From assembly GCA_019637335.1 (NCBI GenBank), contig JAHBVV010000041.1:1-43011 (forward strand): 43,011 nucleotides of DNA, written 5' to 3'. Positions within the stretch are counted from its first letter, which is position 1; every line of letters begins with the position of its first letter. Positions 8,600 through 17,864 of the stretch are shown in pieces. The stretch comes from Candidatus Hydrogenedentota bacterium. Lineage in GTDB: Bacteria > Hydrogenedentota > Hydrogenedentia > Hydrogenedentales > JAEUWI01. The translations under genes were made by a program, and so were the position numbers. The notes beneath the pieces are model-generated. The model had not been told where the DNA came from. It did no database searches and was given only the letters and a program-made list of their open reading frames with translations.

Positions 8600-9583
8600 T
8601 CAAAGCGCCACGTCCACCTTGAGCGCGTCCAGCACCAGCCGGATGGGGTTGGCGTAGGTCAAGCCCTGTCCATTCGCGCCGCCTTGGTCCGAGCCCGCGA
8701 AGAGCAATCCGACCGCCCGCAGGTCCTCGCCTACGATCAGCGAACCGCTGTCTCCGCCATCGCTGAAGGGGCCATCCCCGTCCCCTTCGATCTCGATGGT
8801 GTTGTCAAAGCGCAGATCCCCGGAGTCGAATCCGACGACCACGTCGTCCAACTCGAAGGCCGTCACCCGACCGCGCGTCAGACCGGTGGTCCGCCCGACT
8901 TTGGCCACCATCGCGCCCTCGTCCAGGAATTCACCGCCCAGGCCCTTGAGTTTGCCCAAGCCTTTCAGTTTCGTCGTATTCGTTTCGATATCTTGCGCGA
9001 TCTCCGCCGTGGCACAGTCCACGTAGTTTATCCCGGCGCGCTTGAGCTTCTGGAAGGATCCCAGCACCGCCACCACATCGTTCGGCGCGGCCCCGCCATC
9101 GTAACTGGCCGGCTGGAGGATGGCATCGCCCTTCTTCGCGCAGTTCTCGTTCGCCAGTACGTGGTTGTTCGAGAGCATGGCCAACGGCCCGCCGCCGCGT
9201 GGCCGGACGAAGGCCCCGAGGGTGCCCGCCGTCACCTGCACATGGCCCACGCTACACCCGATGAGTAACGGGCGCTGCCGCCGCGGGCGCCACGGGGCCG
9301 CGCGCTTGCTCACGAGCCCGATGTAGCGCAGATCGACTTCATTCTTCGCCTGCTCCGCTATCAATTCGACCGTCCGGCTGCCTTCCAGCGCCGGGTGTTG
9401 AAGCCGCACGGCCAGGGCATAGCCGCCGCCCGTTTTCGGCGCCACGCCCAGCGCGATGGCCGGCGACGACATGCGCAGCGACAGCGCCCGCGACGCCCCC
9501 CGCATCCGTGCCGATTCAGCTGCAACGGGGACAACATTGGCGGCTAGTGCGGCCTTGAGTTCACGTACCGAGTTCAGTTCCAT
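8600..9583 (-). CDS. Trypsin-like serine protease with N-terminal prodomain-like region
   Basis: 327 residues. The triad can be placed at His141 (MLSNNHVLAN), Asp189 (INYVDCATAEI) and Ser279 (SDGGDSGSLIVG), with the GDSGS motif intact. Residues about 30-95 form a separate domain of the kind repeated alone in the downstream small gene. No clear signal peptide is seen; the N-terminus (MELNSVRELKAALAAN) is amphipathic, so the enzyme may be cytoplasmic. The ATG at 9583 is preceded by AGGAAA at about 12 bases. The segment DIETNTTKLKGLGKLKGLGG carries a small local duplication (KLKGLG twice). The target is unknown; regulatory cleavage is more likely than nutrient digestion if it is intracellular. 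Confidence 0.88.
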   Translation of the reverse strand: MELNSVRELKAALAANVVPVAAESARMRGASRALSLRMSSPAIALGVAPKTGGGYALAVRLQHPALEGSRTVELIAEQAKNEVDLRYIGLVSKRAAPWRPRRQRPLLIGCSVGHVQVTAGTLGAFVRPRGGGPLAMLSNNHVLANENCAKKGDAILQPASYDGGAAPNDVVAVLGSFQKLKRAGINYVDCATAEIAQDIETNTTKLKGLGKLKGLGGEFLDEGAMVAKVGRTTGLTRGRVTAFELDDVVVGFDSGDLRFDNTIEIEGDGDGPFSDGGDSGSLIVGEDLRAVGLLFAGSDQGGANGQGLTYANPIRLVLDALKVDVAL

Positions 9584-9951
9584 AGCAGATTAATTTTCCT
9601 GAATACGCTGAATCCCTACAGGGGCGACTTGCGTACATGATGTCTCCGGGCAAAGTCAGATTCCTGCATTCCCGCACGTCTCTTTCATGCTGCCCGGCGT
9701 AAACGGATAGGTGGAGTATCCATAAGCCCCTCGCTATCGCTGCATAGTACTGTAACAAGGTCGAGCGATCTCCACAAGAAGGAGACTGATGTAACGGCAT
9801 GTCGGCGGTTGTACGTTCACTTCTGGAAAGCGCGCCTCTCCGTCAGGGTCCCGTGGTTCGCCCGCTCTGGACGAACCCCAATGAGACTTTATGGTAATCT
9901 TCCCCAAGTCACCAGGCAAGCGCAGTTACTAACGAGTCGAAAGGAAGATCC
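9584..9951. other. Divergent intergenic region, protease/sulfatase
   Basis: A 368-bp region that must hold the promoters of the divergent protease and sulfatase genes. It is visibly richer in A+T than its neighbours. Open frames inside it have no recognisable protein features. I could not identify a convincing -35/-10 pair in either direction. Confidence 0.5.
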
Positions 9952-11271
9952 ATGCCCCGCCTCCGAATGCACATCCTGTACGGTCTTGTTATCGCCGTAG
10001 CAGCCACGCTGTTCCCCGCCGCGCATGCCGCGCCGCCGAATATTGTGCTTATCATGGCGGACGACCTGGGCTATGAGACCATCGGCGCGAACGGCAGCGC
10101 GCATTACAAGACGCCGCGGCTGGACGCGCTGGCGAGGGAGGGGATGCGGTTTACGCAGGCGCACAGCCAGCCGTTGTGCACGCCGACGCGGGTTAAGCTC
10201 ATGACGGGGAAGTACAACTTCCGGAATTACACGGCGTTTGGCTATCTGAATCCGGAGGAGCGGACTTTTGCGCATGCGCTTAAGGCGGCGGGGTACGCGA
10301 CGGCGATCGCGGGGAAGTGGCAGTTGGGGCATGACAACACGCTGCCCGCGCATTTCGGGTTTGACGAGCACTGCCTCTGGCAGCTGACCTATGAGAAGAA
10401 GGACGGCGAGCGTTTTGCGAATCCGCTGCTGGAGCGCAACGGGGAGACGCTCCCGCGGGATCCCGATGCGTATGGGCCGGACGTGGTGCTGGAATTCGTG
10501 ATGGACTTCGTCACGCGGAAGAAGGACGGGCCTTTTTTCGTTTACTTCCCGATGCTGCTGACGCATGACCCGTTTGTACCGACGCCGGACACGGCGGGCT
10601 GGGCGGGGGACCGCTATGCGAAGGACAATGCGTATTTCGCGGAGATGGTGACATACATGGACAAGAAAGTCGGGCGCCTTGCGGACCATGTGTCGGCGCT
10701 GGGCCTGGCCGAGAACACGCTGTTCATCTTCACGGCGGACAACGGGACAAGCCGCGCCATTGCCTCGCCCTTCCAGGGGCGCACCGTGCAGGGGGGGAAG
10801 GGCGCGATGACGGACGCGGGCACGCACGTGCCGCTGATCGCGTGGTGGCCGGGGATGATCGCGCCGGGGACGGTCTACGAGGGGCTGATCGGTTTTGAGG
10901 ATTTCTTTCCGACCCTGCTGGAGGCGGCGGAGCGTCCCGAGCTTGCGGCGGGGCTCGACGGGCGTAGCTTTCTGCCGCTGCTTCGGGGCGATTCCTACGC
11001 GCCGAAGCCGTGGCTCTACATGCACTATGATCCGCGCTGGGGCAACCGGAACCGCGACCGGGGCCGCTTCGCGCGGACGGTTCGGCACAAGCTCTACGCG
11101 GATGGCCGCCTTATCGATGTTGCGCAGGACCCGGACGAGCGGTCGCCCCTGGCCGGGGAGGCCATCACGCCGGACGTGGCGGAAGTGCGGGCCGTGCTGC
11201 AGGGCGTGCTGGACGATATGGAGCGGCAGGGCAGCGTGATGAGCGCGGAAGGCGCGCCGAAGGACGAGTAG
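9952..11271 (+). CDS. Secreted formylglycine-dependent sulfatase
   Basis: 439 residues with a signal peptide (about residues 1-27, ending AAHAA), and AAGGA seven bases before the ATG. The sulfatase core is complete. Asp37-Asp38 (IMADDLGYETIG) bind calcium. Cys76-T-P-T-Arg80 is the C-X-P-X-R signature whose Cys is converted to formylglycine. AGKWQLG supplies the active-site Lys, and TADNGTS the later metal-binding Asp-Asn pair. It hydrolyses a sulfate ester, most likely on a carbohydrate given the gene neighbours. Activity needs a formylglycine-generating enzyme or anSME, and neither is encoded here. Specificity cannot be read from the sequence. The next gene, a sigma factor, is 282 bp away on the same strand. 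Confidence 0.93.
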   Translation: MPRLRMHILYGLVIAVAATLFPAAHAAPPNIVLIMADDLGYETIGANGSAHYKTPRLDALAREGMRFTQAHSQPLCTPTRVKLMTGKYNFRNYTAFGYLNPEERTFAHALKAAGYATAIAGKWQLGHDNTLPAHFGFDEHCLWQLTYEKKDGERFANPLLERNGETLPRDPDAYGPDVVLEFVMDFVTRKKDGPFFVYFPMLLTHDPFVPTPDTAGWAGDRYAKDNAYFAEMVTYMDKKVGRLADHVSALGLAENTLFIFTADNGTSRAIASPFQGRTVQGGKGAMTDAGTHVPLIAWWPGMIAPGTVYEGLIGFEDFFPTLLEAAERPELAAGLDGRSFLPLLRGDSYAPKPWLYMHYDPRWGNRNRDRGRFARTVRHKLYADGRLIDVAQDPDERSPLAGEAITPDVAEVRAVLQGVLDDMERQGSVMSAEGAPKDE

Positions 11272-11553
11272 CGTGTGGGCTTGGGTGGGCAAGGGTGAGA
11301 ACATGACCCTGAGACTTGGATTCAACCCGTCATTCTGAAGATTCGTTGGCTTTCGGGTGTGAGGCAGGTTTTCCCTACCGTTGGCATCGAACATTGACTT
11401 GCGCCTAACAGAAATACTCAGCGCCGCCTGGCGCTGCAGCGAGATGCGCCGCAAACCAGATGGAGTGCCGCCACTCGATTAAGTTGCGTATTCTATGGCC
11501 CAAAGGCCCCCTCCGTGTTGTCTTTAACGTAGACTACCGCGAGGAACGTACCC

Positions 11554-14500
11554 ATGAATGCGAACACGCCCGATATCGCCCTCTTACAGGTCTGGCAACA
11601 CCGTCGTGATTCCGACGCTTTCCAGCTCATTGTTGCCCGCCATGCGTCGCTGGTGTTCAATACCTGCCGGCATATCATAAAGAACGACGCGGATGCCGCC
11701 GATATCAGTCAAGAGTGCTTTCTGAGCCTCGCCACGACACCCCCTCAGATCGAGCGTTCCCTAGCGGGGTGGCTGCACCGGCTGGCGACACACCGTTCCC
11801 TGAACCACCTGAAACAGGAACAGCGCCGCCGCCAGCGCGAAATTCGCTACGCCGAGGGACTTCCCGAATGGTCTGCCGGAGAACGGGACGATTTGCTTGA
11901 CGCTGTGGATCTGGCGATCGACGCGCTGCCCGACGAGGTGCGCATCCCTGTTATCGAGCATTACCTCCGGCAGCAGAGTCACCAGCAAATTGCGGATGCA
12001 CTGAAAATTCCGCGTCGTACCGTTACCAATCGAATTACACGGGGGGTATCGCTGCTGCGCGAAGAACTGAGAAATCGAGGAATCATCACCCCGGCGGTGG
12101 GACTGGCTGCGTTTCTGGAGACCGCACTCGCCCCCGCCGCGGTTCCGGACGTGATGTGCGCTTCATTAGGGAAGTTCGCTATGGCTGGGGCGGGGTACGG
12201 GACGACGTTGGGGGCGTGGAGCGGGGCTGCGGCAGTTCTCATGAGTAAGGGGGGGATTGCAACACTCGCCGCAGGCGTGGTGCTGATTAGCGCCGCGTGG
12301 GTACTCCTGCGCGGGACGGAACCACCTCCCGGGGGATCGGGGCCTCCGCCGACTCCGGTAGAAATGGAGGCTGCGGAAAATGCCGCTTCGGAGTCCGCGG
12401 TTCAGGCGCCCGAAACAGCCGTCGCTGCTATTCCAACGGGGGTCGCGGACGTGACCGTAATGGCTGAAGGACCGGGAACCATTTTTGGGCGGGTACTCTC
12501 TCGCGAGGGTGAACCGGTTGCGGCAACGGTCCGCGCCATACCGGCCCAGTACATGGAGTCCAAGCCGGAACCGGTACTCCTGGATCTCGCGCCGCGTAAT
12601 CTGGAAGTGGATACCAGCGGCCGTTTCACCTTCAAACTCCTCCCACTCGATACCTACATCATTTTGGCCGTCGCGGGCGATCTGGGTGCGTATGGGGAGG
12701 CCCGCCTTTCGGATGCATACCCGGTCAATGAAATGGAGTTAATCCTCGAGCCGGGTGGCGCCATCAGCGGGCGCGTCACCGACACAGACGGGGCGCCGAT
12801 CCCGGGCGCGCGCGTTTATCCGGTGGCGCGCGACCGGTACCGAGTCGGTGAGAGTGAAATGCGTGGACTCTCGGTTGTTACCGGCAGCGGCGGGGCGTTT
12901 CTACTGCCTTTTCTGCCTGCCGAGCAGTGGCAACTTCTGGCGGCGGCAAGTGGCTGCCAACCGTCGTTGACCGAAGACCTTACTGTGGGTGCGAAATCCG
13001 TCGAGATAGTGCTGAAGCCCGGGCTGACCCTGGCCGGCCGTGTGGTGGACGCAGTCTCGGACGTGGGGTTAGAGGGGATGACGCTTTCCGCAACACAGGA
13101 AGGGATACCTGTCCGCGCACGTGCTCGGACCGAAGCCGACGGCAGGTTTATGTTCGACGGCATCGCACCGGGCGATGTAAGTGTGACGGGCTACCACGCC
13201 ACCCATGTATTGAAGGAGCACCCGGTGTCCCTGTCGGTACCGGAGGAAGGGGGCGAGCCAGTGCGCCTGGAAGCGACCCCGGGCGGAAAAGTACGGGGGC
13301 GGATCCTACTGGCGAATGGCGAAGGCATCGAGGGTGTTCGAATTGGTCTCCGCAGCATGGGGCATTCGCAGTTGGCGATCACCGGTGCCGGGGGGCGTTA
13401 CGATCTTGACAATGTTCCGGGCGGAAACTACGCACTGGGTACGTTGGCAGTAACGCCATTTGACCGGCGGGAGATTCATGTTTCACCGGGCGAGACCATC
13501 GAGGCGCCCGACTGGGGAATCACCTCAGGTATCGTTCGGGGCGTGGTAGTGGACCAGTCAGGCAGACCCGTGTCCCGTGCAACGGTCTGGCTCAGCAATG
13601 CCGCGCCAGTAACCGGCGTGTGGACCGATTCAAAAGGCGAATTTCAGGCGGTGGAACCTGGTGTCCGGGGAATCCTCACCGTGACGGCGTCCAAGTTCGA
13701 CCGTTCGAGTCGTCTGGTCAAGATCGACCTCGACCAGGATCCCGCGCCGTACGTGAAGCTCACACTTGACCAATCACGCGGCCTGGTCGCCGGACAGGTC
13801 GTTGACGAACGCGGTGCACCCGTGCGCGCGCGGCTTGCCATCTCCACCTACACCGGAATGCACATACCCGATCACCTGATCAATCACACGCCCGGCTTCA
13901 TATCCCCATATGGAGAACCACCCATACCACCCGCGGAGGGCCAGACCAACTGGGAAATCACCATTCCCACCGACAGTGAAGGATACTTCCTCGCTTGGGT
14001 AGACACGCCGGCTGACCTGAAATTCTTTGTGTCGGCGTACACGCCGGAAAGTGTCCTCTCCAAGAAAAACCTGGTCCAGGAGTTGGCCTTGCGCGCGGGC
14101 GGAGTCAGGAAAGGGATCCGGCTGGTGTATAAGGCCGGGCCGGGCGTGTCGATCCGCGGGCGGGTGCAGGATGCCGGGGGCCATCCGTTACCCCATGTGA
14201 ATGTGACGGCGAGGATAGAGAGGAGCATGGGCGAGAGCGGCGTCGCAAACAGTGATCTGGAAGGAAATTTCGCGATCAAAGGACTGCAGGGCGACATGTT
14301 CACGGTAGTTGCACACACCAGTGAGCACCTGGCGAGTACGATCCCGGAGGTCCCGGCGGGTACCACGGACCTCGTGATTGTGCTGAACAAGTTGGCGCGC
14401 GTCACCGGCATCGTCCAGGATGCCCGAACTGGCGCGCCGCTCACGACCTTTGAGGCCGCATTCGTGTTTGAAGGCGGCGGCACGGCCTACGCCCAATTCC

Positions 14501-15201
14501 AGCAAATAAGCAGCGTCCAGGGGGAATTCGACCTGACCGCGCCGGATCCGCGTCCCGAACTGGAATCTGATTTGGTGATACAGGCGGCGGGTTATGACCC
14601 CGCACGTCTGACGCTCGGATCAATTTCAGGGGATGTGGGGCCCCTGACCGTGACCATGTCGCCAGCGGGACCGCCGGTATCCGGGATCGTTGTCGACGAG
14701 GAGGGAAACCCTATTTCAGGAGCGGCTATCGCGTTTCGTTCGCTATCCGGCGCTCTGTCTTCCGGCTCGATGCTCACAGCGACGAGCGCGAGCGACGGGA
14801 CTTTCCAGCATGCGGGCGTACCGGGTGACACCGAGTCGCTCGAAGCTTCGCATCCAGATTTTGTTCGGGCGCGCCAGACCATCGACCCGCATTCTGGCGA
14901 TGCCGTTACGGTTATTATGTCGAAGGGGGGCGCTCTGGAGGGTATCGTTACGGAGGATGGACGACCTGTCGAAAAGCTTAGTCTGCGGGTCGCCGAGGCG
15001 GAGACGCCCATACAACGGACCGATGCGGAAGGCCGCTTCAGATTCATACACCTCCCTGTGGGAACCGTGACGCTTCGGCTGCGGACCTACGGCCCCGACG
15101 GCGAGGTTACCCTGCATATGGTCGAAACCGAAGTCGTGGCGGGGGAAGTGCGCACCGTCCGTCTGGCGTTCCAGAACGGCGGTATCGTCGTGGAGGAGTA
15201 G
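11554..15201 (+). CDS. ECF sigma factor fused through a membrane segment to about ten carboxypeptidase-regulatory-like domains
   Basis: 1,215 residues, with GAGGAA eight bases before the ATG. Residues 18-97 are sigma-70 region 2 (DAFQLIVARHASLVFNTCRH, ADISQECFLSLA, AGWLHRLATHRSLN). Residues 112-176 are region 4 with its helix-turn-helix (HQQIADALKIPRRTVTNRI). A hydrophobic helix spans about 233-253 (IATLAAGVVLISAAWVLL), followed by a Pro-rich linker. From about 310 to the end come about ten beta-sandwich units that each start in the style of GRVTDTDGAPIPGARV, GVVVDQSGRPVSRATV or GIVVDEEGNPISGAAI (CarboxypepD_reg-like). Topology should put the sigma domains in the cytoplasm and the repeats outside. 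No anti-sigma gene is adjacent. The repeat part probably senses or holds the protein at the envelope, and release of the sigma domains would need proteolysis; both points are inference. Confidence 0.9.
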   Translation: MNANTPDIALLQVWQHRRDSDAFQLIVARHASLVFNTCRHIIKNDADAADISQECFLSLATTPPQIERSLAGWLHRLATHRSLNHLKQEQRRRQREIRYAEGLPEWSAGERDDLLDAVDLAIDALPDEVRIPVIEHYLRQQSHQQIADALKIPRRTVTNRITRGVSLLREELRNRGIITPAVGLAAFLETALAPAAVPDVMCASLGKFAMAGAGYGTTLGAWSGAAAVLMSKGGIATLAAGVVLISAAWVLLRGTEPPPGGSGPPPTPVEMEAAENAASESAVQAPETAVAAIPTGVADVTVMAEGPGTIFGRVLSREGEPVAATVRAIPAQYMESKPEPVLLDLAPRNLEVDTSGRFTFKLLPLDTYIILAVAGDLGAYGEARLSDAYPVNEMELILEPGGAISGRVTDTDGAPIPGARVYPVARDRYRVGESEMRGLSVVTGSGGAFLLPFLPAEQWQLLAAASGCQPSLTEDLTVGAKSVEIVLKPGLTLAGRVVDAVSDVGLEGMTLSATQEGIPVRARARTEADGRFMFDGIAPGDVSVTGYHATHVLKEHPVSLSVPEEGGEPVRLEATPGGKVRGRILLANGEGIEGVRIGLRSMGHSQLAITGAGGRYDLDNVPGGNYALGTLAVTPFDRREIHVSPGETIEAPDWGITSGIVRGVVVDQSGRPVSRATVWLSNAAPVTGVWTDSKGEFQAVEPGVRGILTVTASKFDRSSRLVKIDLDQDPAPYVKLTLDQSRGLVAGQVVDERGAPVRARLAISTYTGMHIPDHLINHTPGFISPYGEPPIPPAEGQTNWEITIPTDSEGYFLAWVDTPADLKFFVSAYTPESVLSKKNLVQELALRAGGVRKGIRLVYKAGPGVSIRGRVQDAGGHPLPHVNVTARIERSMGESGVANSDLEGNFAIKGLQGDMFTVVAHTSEHLASTIPEVPAGTTDLVIVLNKLARVTGIVQDARTGAPLTTFEAAFVFEGGGTAYAQFQQISSVQGEFDLTAPDPRPELESDLVIQAAGYDPARLTLGSISGDVGPLTVTMSPAGPPVSGIVVDEEGNPISGAAIAFRSLSGALSSGSMLTATSASDGTFQHAGVPGDTESLEASHPDFVRARQTIDPHSGDAVTVIMSKGGALEGIVTEDGRPVEKLSLRVAEAETPIQRTDAEGRFRFIHLPVGTVTLRLRTYGPDGEVTLHMVETEVVAGEVRTVRLAFQNGGIVVEE

Positions 15202-15524
15202 CTCTCGGAGGTCTCCCGGGCGTGGCAATATCCCTTATGCGGAGCGCCCCCGGAGTCTTGGCGGTTCTCATAGATTCATTATCGGGTATGCGCTTTCTTG
15301 GAGAAGAAGAGCGGCGAATTGCATCCCGAGCCGGGCCAACTTCGGGGCTTTCTGGACCCGCTACGCCGGGACCGGCGACTCAGCCAAGCCAGGCGGGTGT
15401 TGCCCGCGAGGGAACCAAGCGAAATAGTCGGCCTGCCCCCCTTGCCGGTCCGGGCGCGGTTTCGCTACACTTCCGGTGGCTGATCCGGCCTTTCCTAGAA
15501 CCGCACCCGCATTGATGAGTCGCC
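15202..15524. other. Intergenic region without a supported gene
   Basis: A 323-bp gap between the sigma-factor fusion and the NrdD-like gene. The only open frame of any length (about 97 codons from 15222) has a composition unlike the neighbouring proteins and no recognisable motif. I see no terminator with a T-tract and no clear promoter. Confidence 0.5.
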
Positions 15525-17792
15525 ATGTCGTTTGATCCCGCGCAGAATCCCGCCGAGCCCGAGGAGCCCAATCAGGAGGGGCTGTTTGACGCGCAGCTTT
15601 CGTTGCCGCTGCCGTTTGTGGGGGCTCCGGAGCCGATTACGACGGTGGTCAAGCGTAATGGGCGGGAGGAGGCGTTTGACCGGGGGAAGATCACGAATGC
15701 GATTTTCCGGGCGGCGGAGTCGATTGGCGGGGACGATCGGGGTCTGGCGGACAGCCTGGCGCGGGCGGTGACGATCTACCTGACGAAGCAGCTGGGCGGC
15801 CACGCGCCGACGGTGGACCATATTCACGACGCGGTGGAGCGGGTGCTGATTCAGATGGACCACATCCGGACGGCGTTCGCGTATGCGCGGTACCGGGATC
15901 GGCGGGCGCGTATCCGGCGGCTGCGGGAGGGGGACATGCGGCTGCTGCTGGGCGAACTGGAGGAGGCGCGCGACCGGGGGGAGGCTGTTCCGCCCGCAGG
16001 ATCCGGATTGTTTGTTCGGACGAGCGCGGAGACGCTTTCGACGTGGGACCGGGACCGGATTGTGGAGGCGCTGGTGCGGGAGACGGGGCTGGACCGGGGG
16101 ATGGCGGGTGTGATCGCGGCGGAGGTGGAGCAGCAGCTGGACGCGGCGGGGATCCAGCATTTGAGCTCGGCGCTGGTGCGGGAGTTGGTGGCGGCGCGCC
16201 TGGTGGCGCATGGCCTGCACGAGTTTCGGGACCGCCAGCAGCGGCTGGGGGCGCCGCTGTACGACTGCGAGCGGATCATCCGGGGGCTGACGGAGTCGAC
16301 GGCGCGGCGGGATCCGGTGGCGACGGATTACGTGCTTGCGGGGGCGGTGAAGAAGGAGTATGCGCTGGCGCGGGTCTATTCCGCGGCGGTGAGCGAGGCG
16401 CACCTGCAGGGCGCGCTTCATCTGCATGATCTGGAGAAAGTGGACCGGTTGCGCAGCGCGACGCTCTCGCCCGGACAGGTGGCGCGGTTTGGCGTTGGGA
16501 TGCCGGGGGCGCCGGATTTTGCGTCGCCGCCCCGGAGCGCGGTCACGTTCCTGGCGCAGTTGGCGAAGGCGACGGCGAATTTTCAGGCGCATTTTGCGGG
16601 CCCGATCGCGTGGGATTCGGTGAATTACCATCTGGCGCCGTTTGTTTATGGCTACAGCGGCGAGGAACTGGCGCAGTTTGCGCAGATGATTGTGTACGAA
16701 TTTGCGTACCGGGCGATGGCGCACGGGGGCGACGCGCCGGGTTCGGAACTGCGGCTGGACTGGATCGCGCCCGCGACGATCGCGGATCAGTTGGCCGTCA
16801 CGCCCCATGAAACGGACGAGCCGCGGCGCTACCGGGATTACGAGCATACGGCGCAGCAGCTGGCGTGGCGGATATTCGAGACCCTGCAGCAGAGCGAGGG
16901 GCTGCATGTGGCCGCGCCCGCGCTCGGGATAACGGTGGACGAGCGCTTTTTCAAGGCCCCGGGCGCCGATGCGTTTCTGGAGCAGGCGACGGGCGCGGCG
17001 GCGGCGGGTTTTCCCGTGCGGCTGCGGTTTGTGCGCGAGGCGCCGCGTCCGCTGACCGGCGCGCCGGCGTGGCAACCTTCGGAGGTGGTTTTCGGGCAGG
17101 TGGCGCTGAATCTGCCTCGCCTGGCGTGTCTCGCGGATTCGGAGGCGGCGTTCTACGAAGCGGCGGACCAGATTGTGGCGCTTTCGTGTCAGGGCCTGGC
17201 GGAACGCCGCGCGTTTCTGGAATCGATCCTTGCGCGGGGCGCGGTGGGTCCGCTTGGCTTGCTGGCTGTTCAGCACGGGGCGGCGCCGCTGATCGATCTG
17301 GAGCAGACGACGGGCCGGATCGCGCTGCATGGTCTGAACGAAGCGGTTCAGCTGCTGGGTGGCGCGCCGCTACACGCGAGTGACGATGCGTGCCAGCTGG
17401 GTGCGCGTATCGTGGAGCGGGTGGCGCAGAAGTGCGCGCTGGAGCGCCGTAAGCGTGGCTTCGCCATCGAGCTGGGGCCGGGCCTGGATTGGAACGTGTC
17501 GCATCGCTTCGCGAATCTGGACGCGCAGAGCCACCCGGAAAAAACGAAAACCGTCATAAACGTGCGCGAGGACGATAAAAGAATGCACTATACGCCGGGG
17601 GTCGGGGTGGCGGCTGGGGCCGAGATCAGTCCGTTTGACCGGGTGCGTGTGGAGGGGGAGCAGCACCAGCGCCTGGACGCCGATCGGTGGGTTGCGTTGG
17701 CGGCGCACCCTCTGGCGGTTGCGCCCGGGGCATTGGCGGATCTGGCGCGCAAGGCATATTATCAGACATTGGCGGGTGGTATTTATCTGTAA
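15525..17792 (+). CDS. Anaerobic ribonucleotide reductase (NrdD)-like protein lacking the glycyl-radical site
   Basis: 755 residues. Residues 38-132 are an ATP-cone (VVKRNGREEAFDRGKITNAI). Residues 163-252 are a second cone-like region (VRTSAETLSTWDRDRIVEAL, then RLGAPLYDCERII), as in Thermotoga-type class III reductases. The core follows: LHLHDLEKVDRL near 310, DSVNYHLAPFVYGYSGEEL near 365, GQVALNLPRLAC near 525 and IALHGLNEAVQLLG near 600. These match the NrdD fold, including the NLPR and G-x-NEA motifs. The Cys-rich catalytic stretch normally found before NLPR is replaced by RPLTGAPAWQPSE. The protein ends at AYYQTLAGGIYL, with neither the C-terminal CxxC/CxxC zinc site nor the RVxGY glycyl-radical motif. 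No nrdG activase is nearby. It is probably a non-catalytic nucleotide-binding homologue. Confidence 0.85.
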   Translation: MSFDPAQNPAEPEEPNQEGLFDAQLSLPLPFVGAPEPITTVVKRNGREEAFDRGKITNAIFRAAESIGGDDRGLADSLARAVTIYLTKQLGGHAPTVDHIHDAVERVLIQMDHIRTAFAYARYRDRRARIRRLREGDMRLLLGELEEARDRGEAVPPAGSGLFVRTSAETLSTWDRDRIVEALVRETGLDRGMAGVIAAEVEQQLDAAGIQHLSSALVRELVAARLVAHGLHEFRDRQQRLGAPLYDCERIIRGLTESTARRDPVATDYVLAGAVKKEYALARVYSAAVSEAHLQGALHLHDLEKVDRLRSATLSPGQVARFGVGMPGAPDFASPPRSAVTFLAQLAKATANFQAHFAGPIAWDSVNYHLAPFVYGYSGEELAQFAQMIVYEFAYRAMAHGGDAPGSELRLDWIAPATIADQLAVTPHETDEPRRYRDYEHTAQQLAWRIFETLQQSEGLHVAAPALGITVDERFFKAPGADAFLEQATGAAAAGFPVRLRFVREAPRPLTGAPAWQPSEVVFGQVALNLPRLACLADSEAAFYEAADQIVALSCQGLAERRAFLESILARGAVGPLGLLAVQHGAAPLIDLEQTTGRIALHGLNEAVQLLGGAPLHASDDACQLGARIVERVAQKCALERRKRGFAIELGPGLDWNVSHRFANLDAQSHPEKTKTVINVREDDKRMHYTPGVGVAAGAEISPFDRVRVEGEQHQRLDADRWVALAAHPLAVAPGALADLARKAYYQTLAGGIYL

Positions 17793-17864
17793 GCCGTCTT
17801 TTGAATCTGTTCTGATCGCGAGAAAGCTCGCCCTGAGCGTATGTTATCAGATGCTGAATCCGCA

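Noticed and set aside
9561-9800. 79-residue frame upstream of the protease
   Set aside because: It overlaps the protease start, lacks a ribosome site and has no plausible protein pattern; the region is better read as a divergent promoter region.
9889-11454. 521-codon minus-strand frame opposite the sulfatase
   Set aside because: Arg/Pro/His-rich shadow. The plus strand holds the complete sulfatase signature.
15222-15515. Possible 97-residue protein between the sigma fusion and the NrdD-like gene
   Set aside because: No ribosome site, no recognisable pattern and atypical composition.
15495-17330. 611-codon minus-strand frame opposite the NrdD-like gene
   Set aside because: Its composition is extreme (Arg, Gln and Pro) and it has no domain; the plus strand has NrdD motifs.
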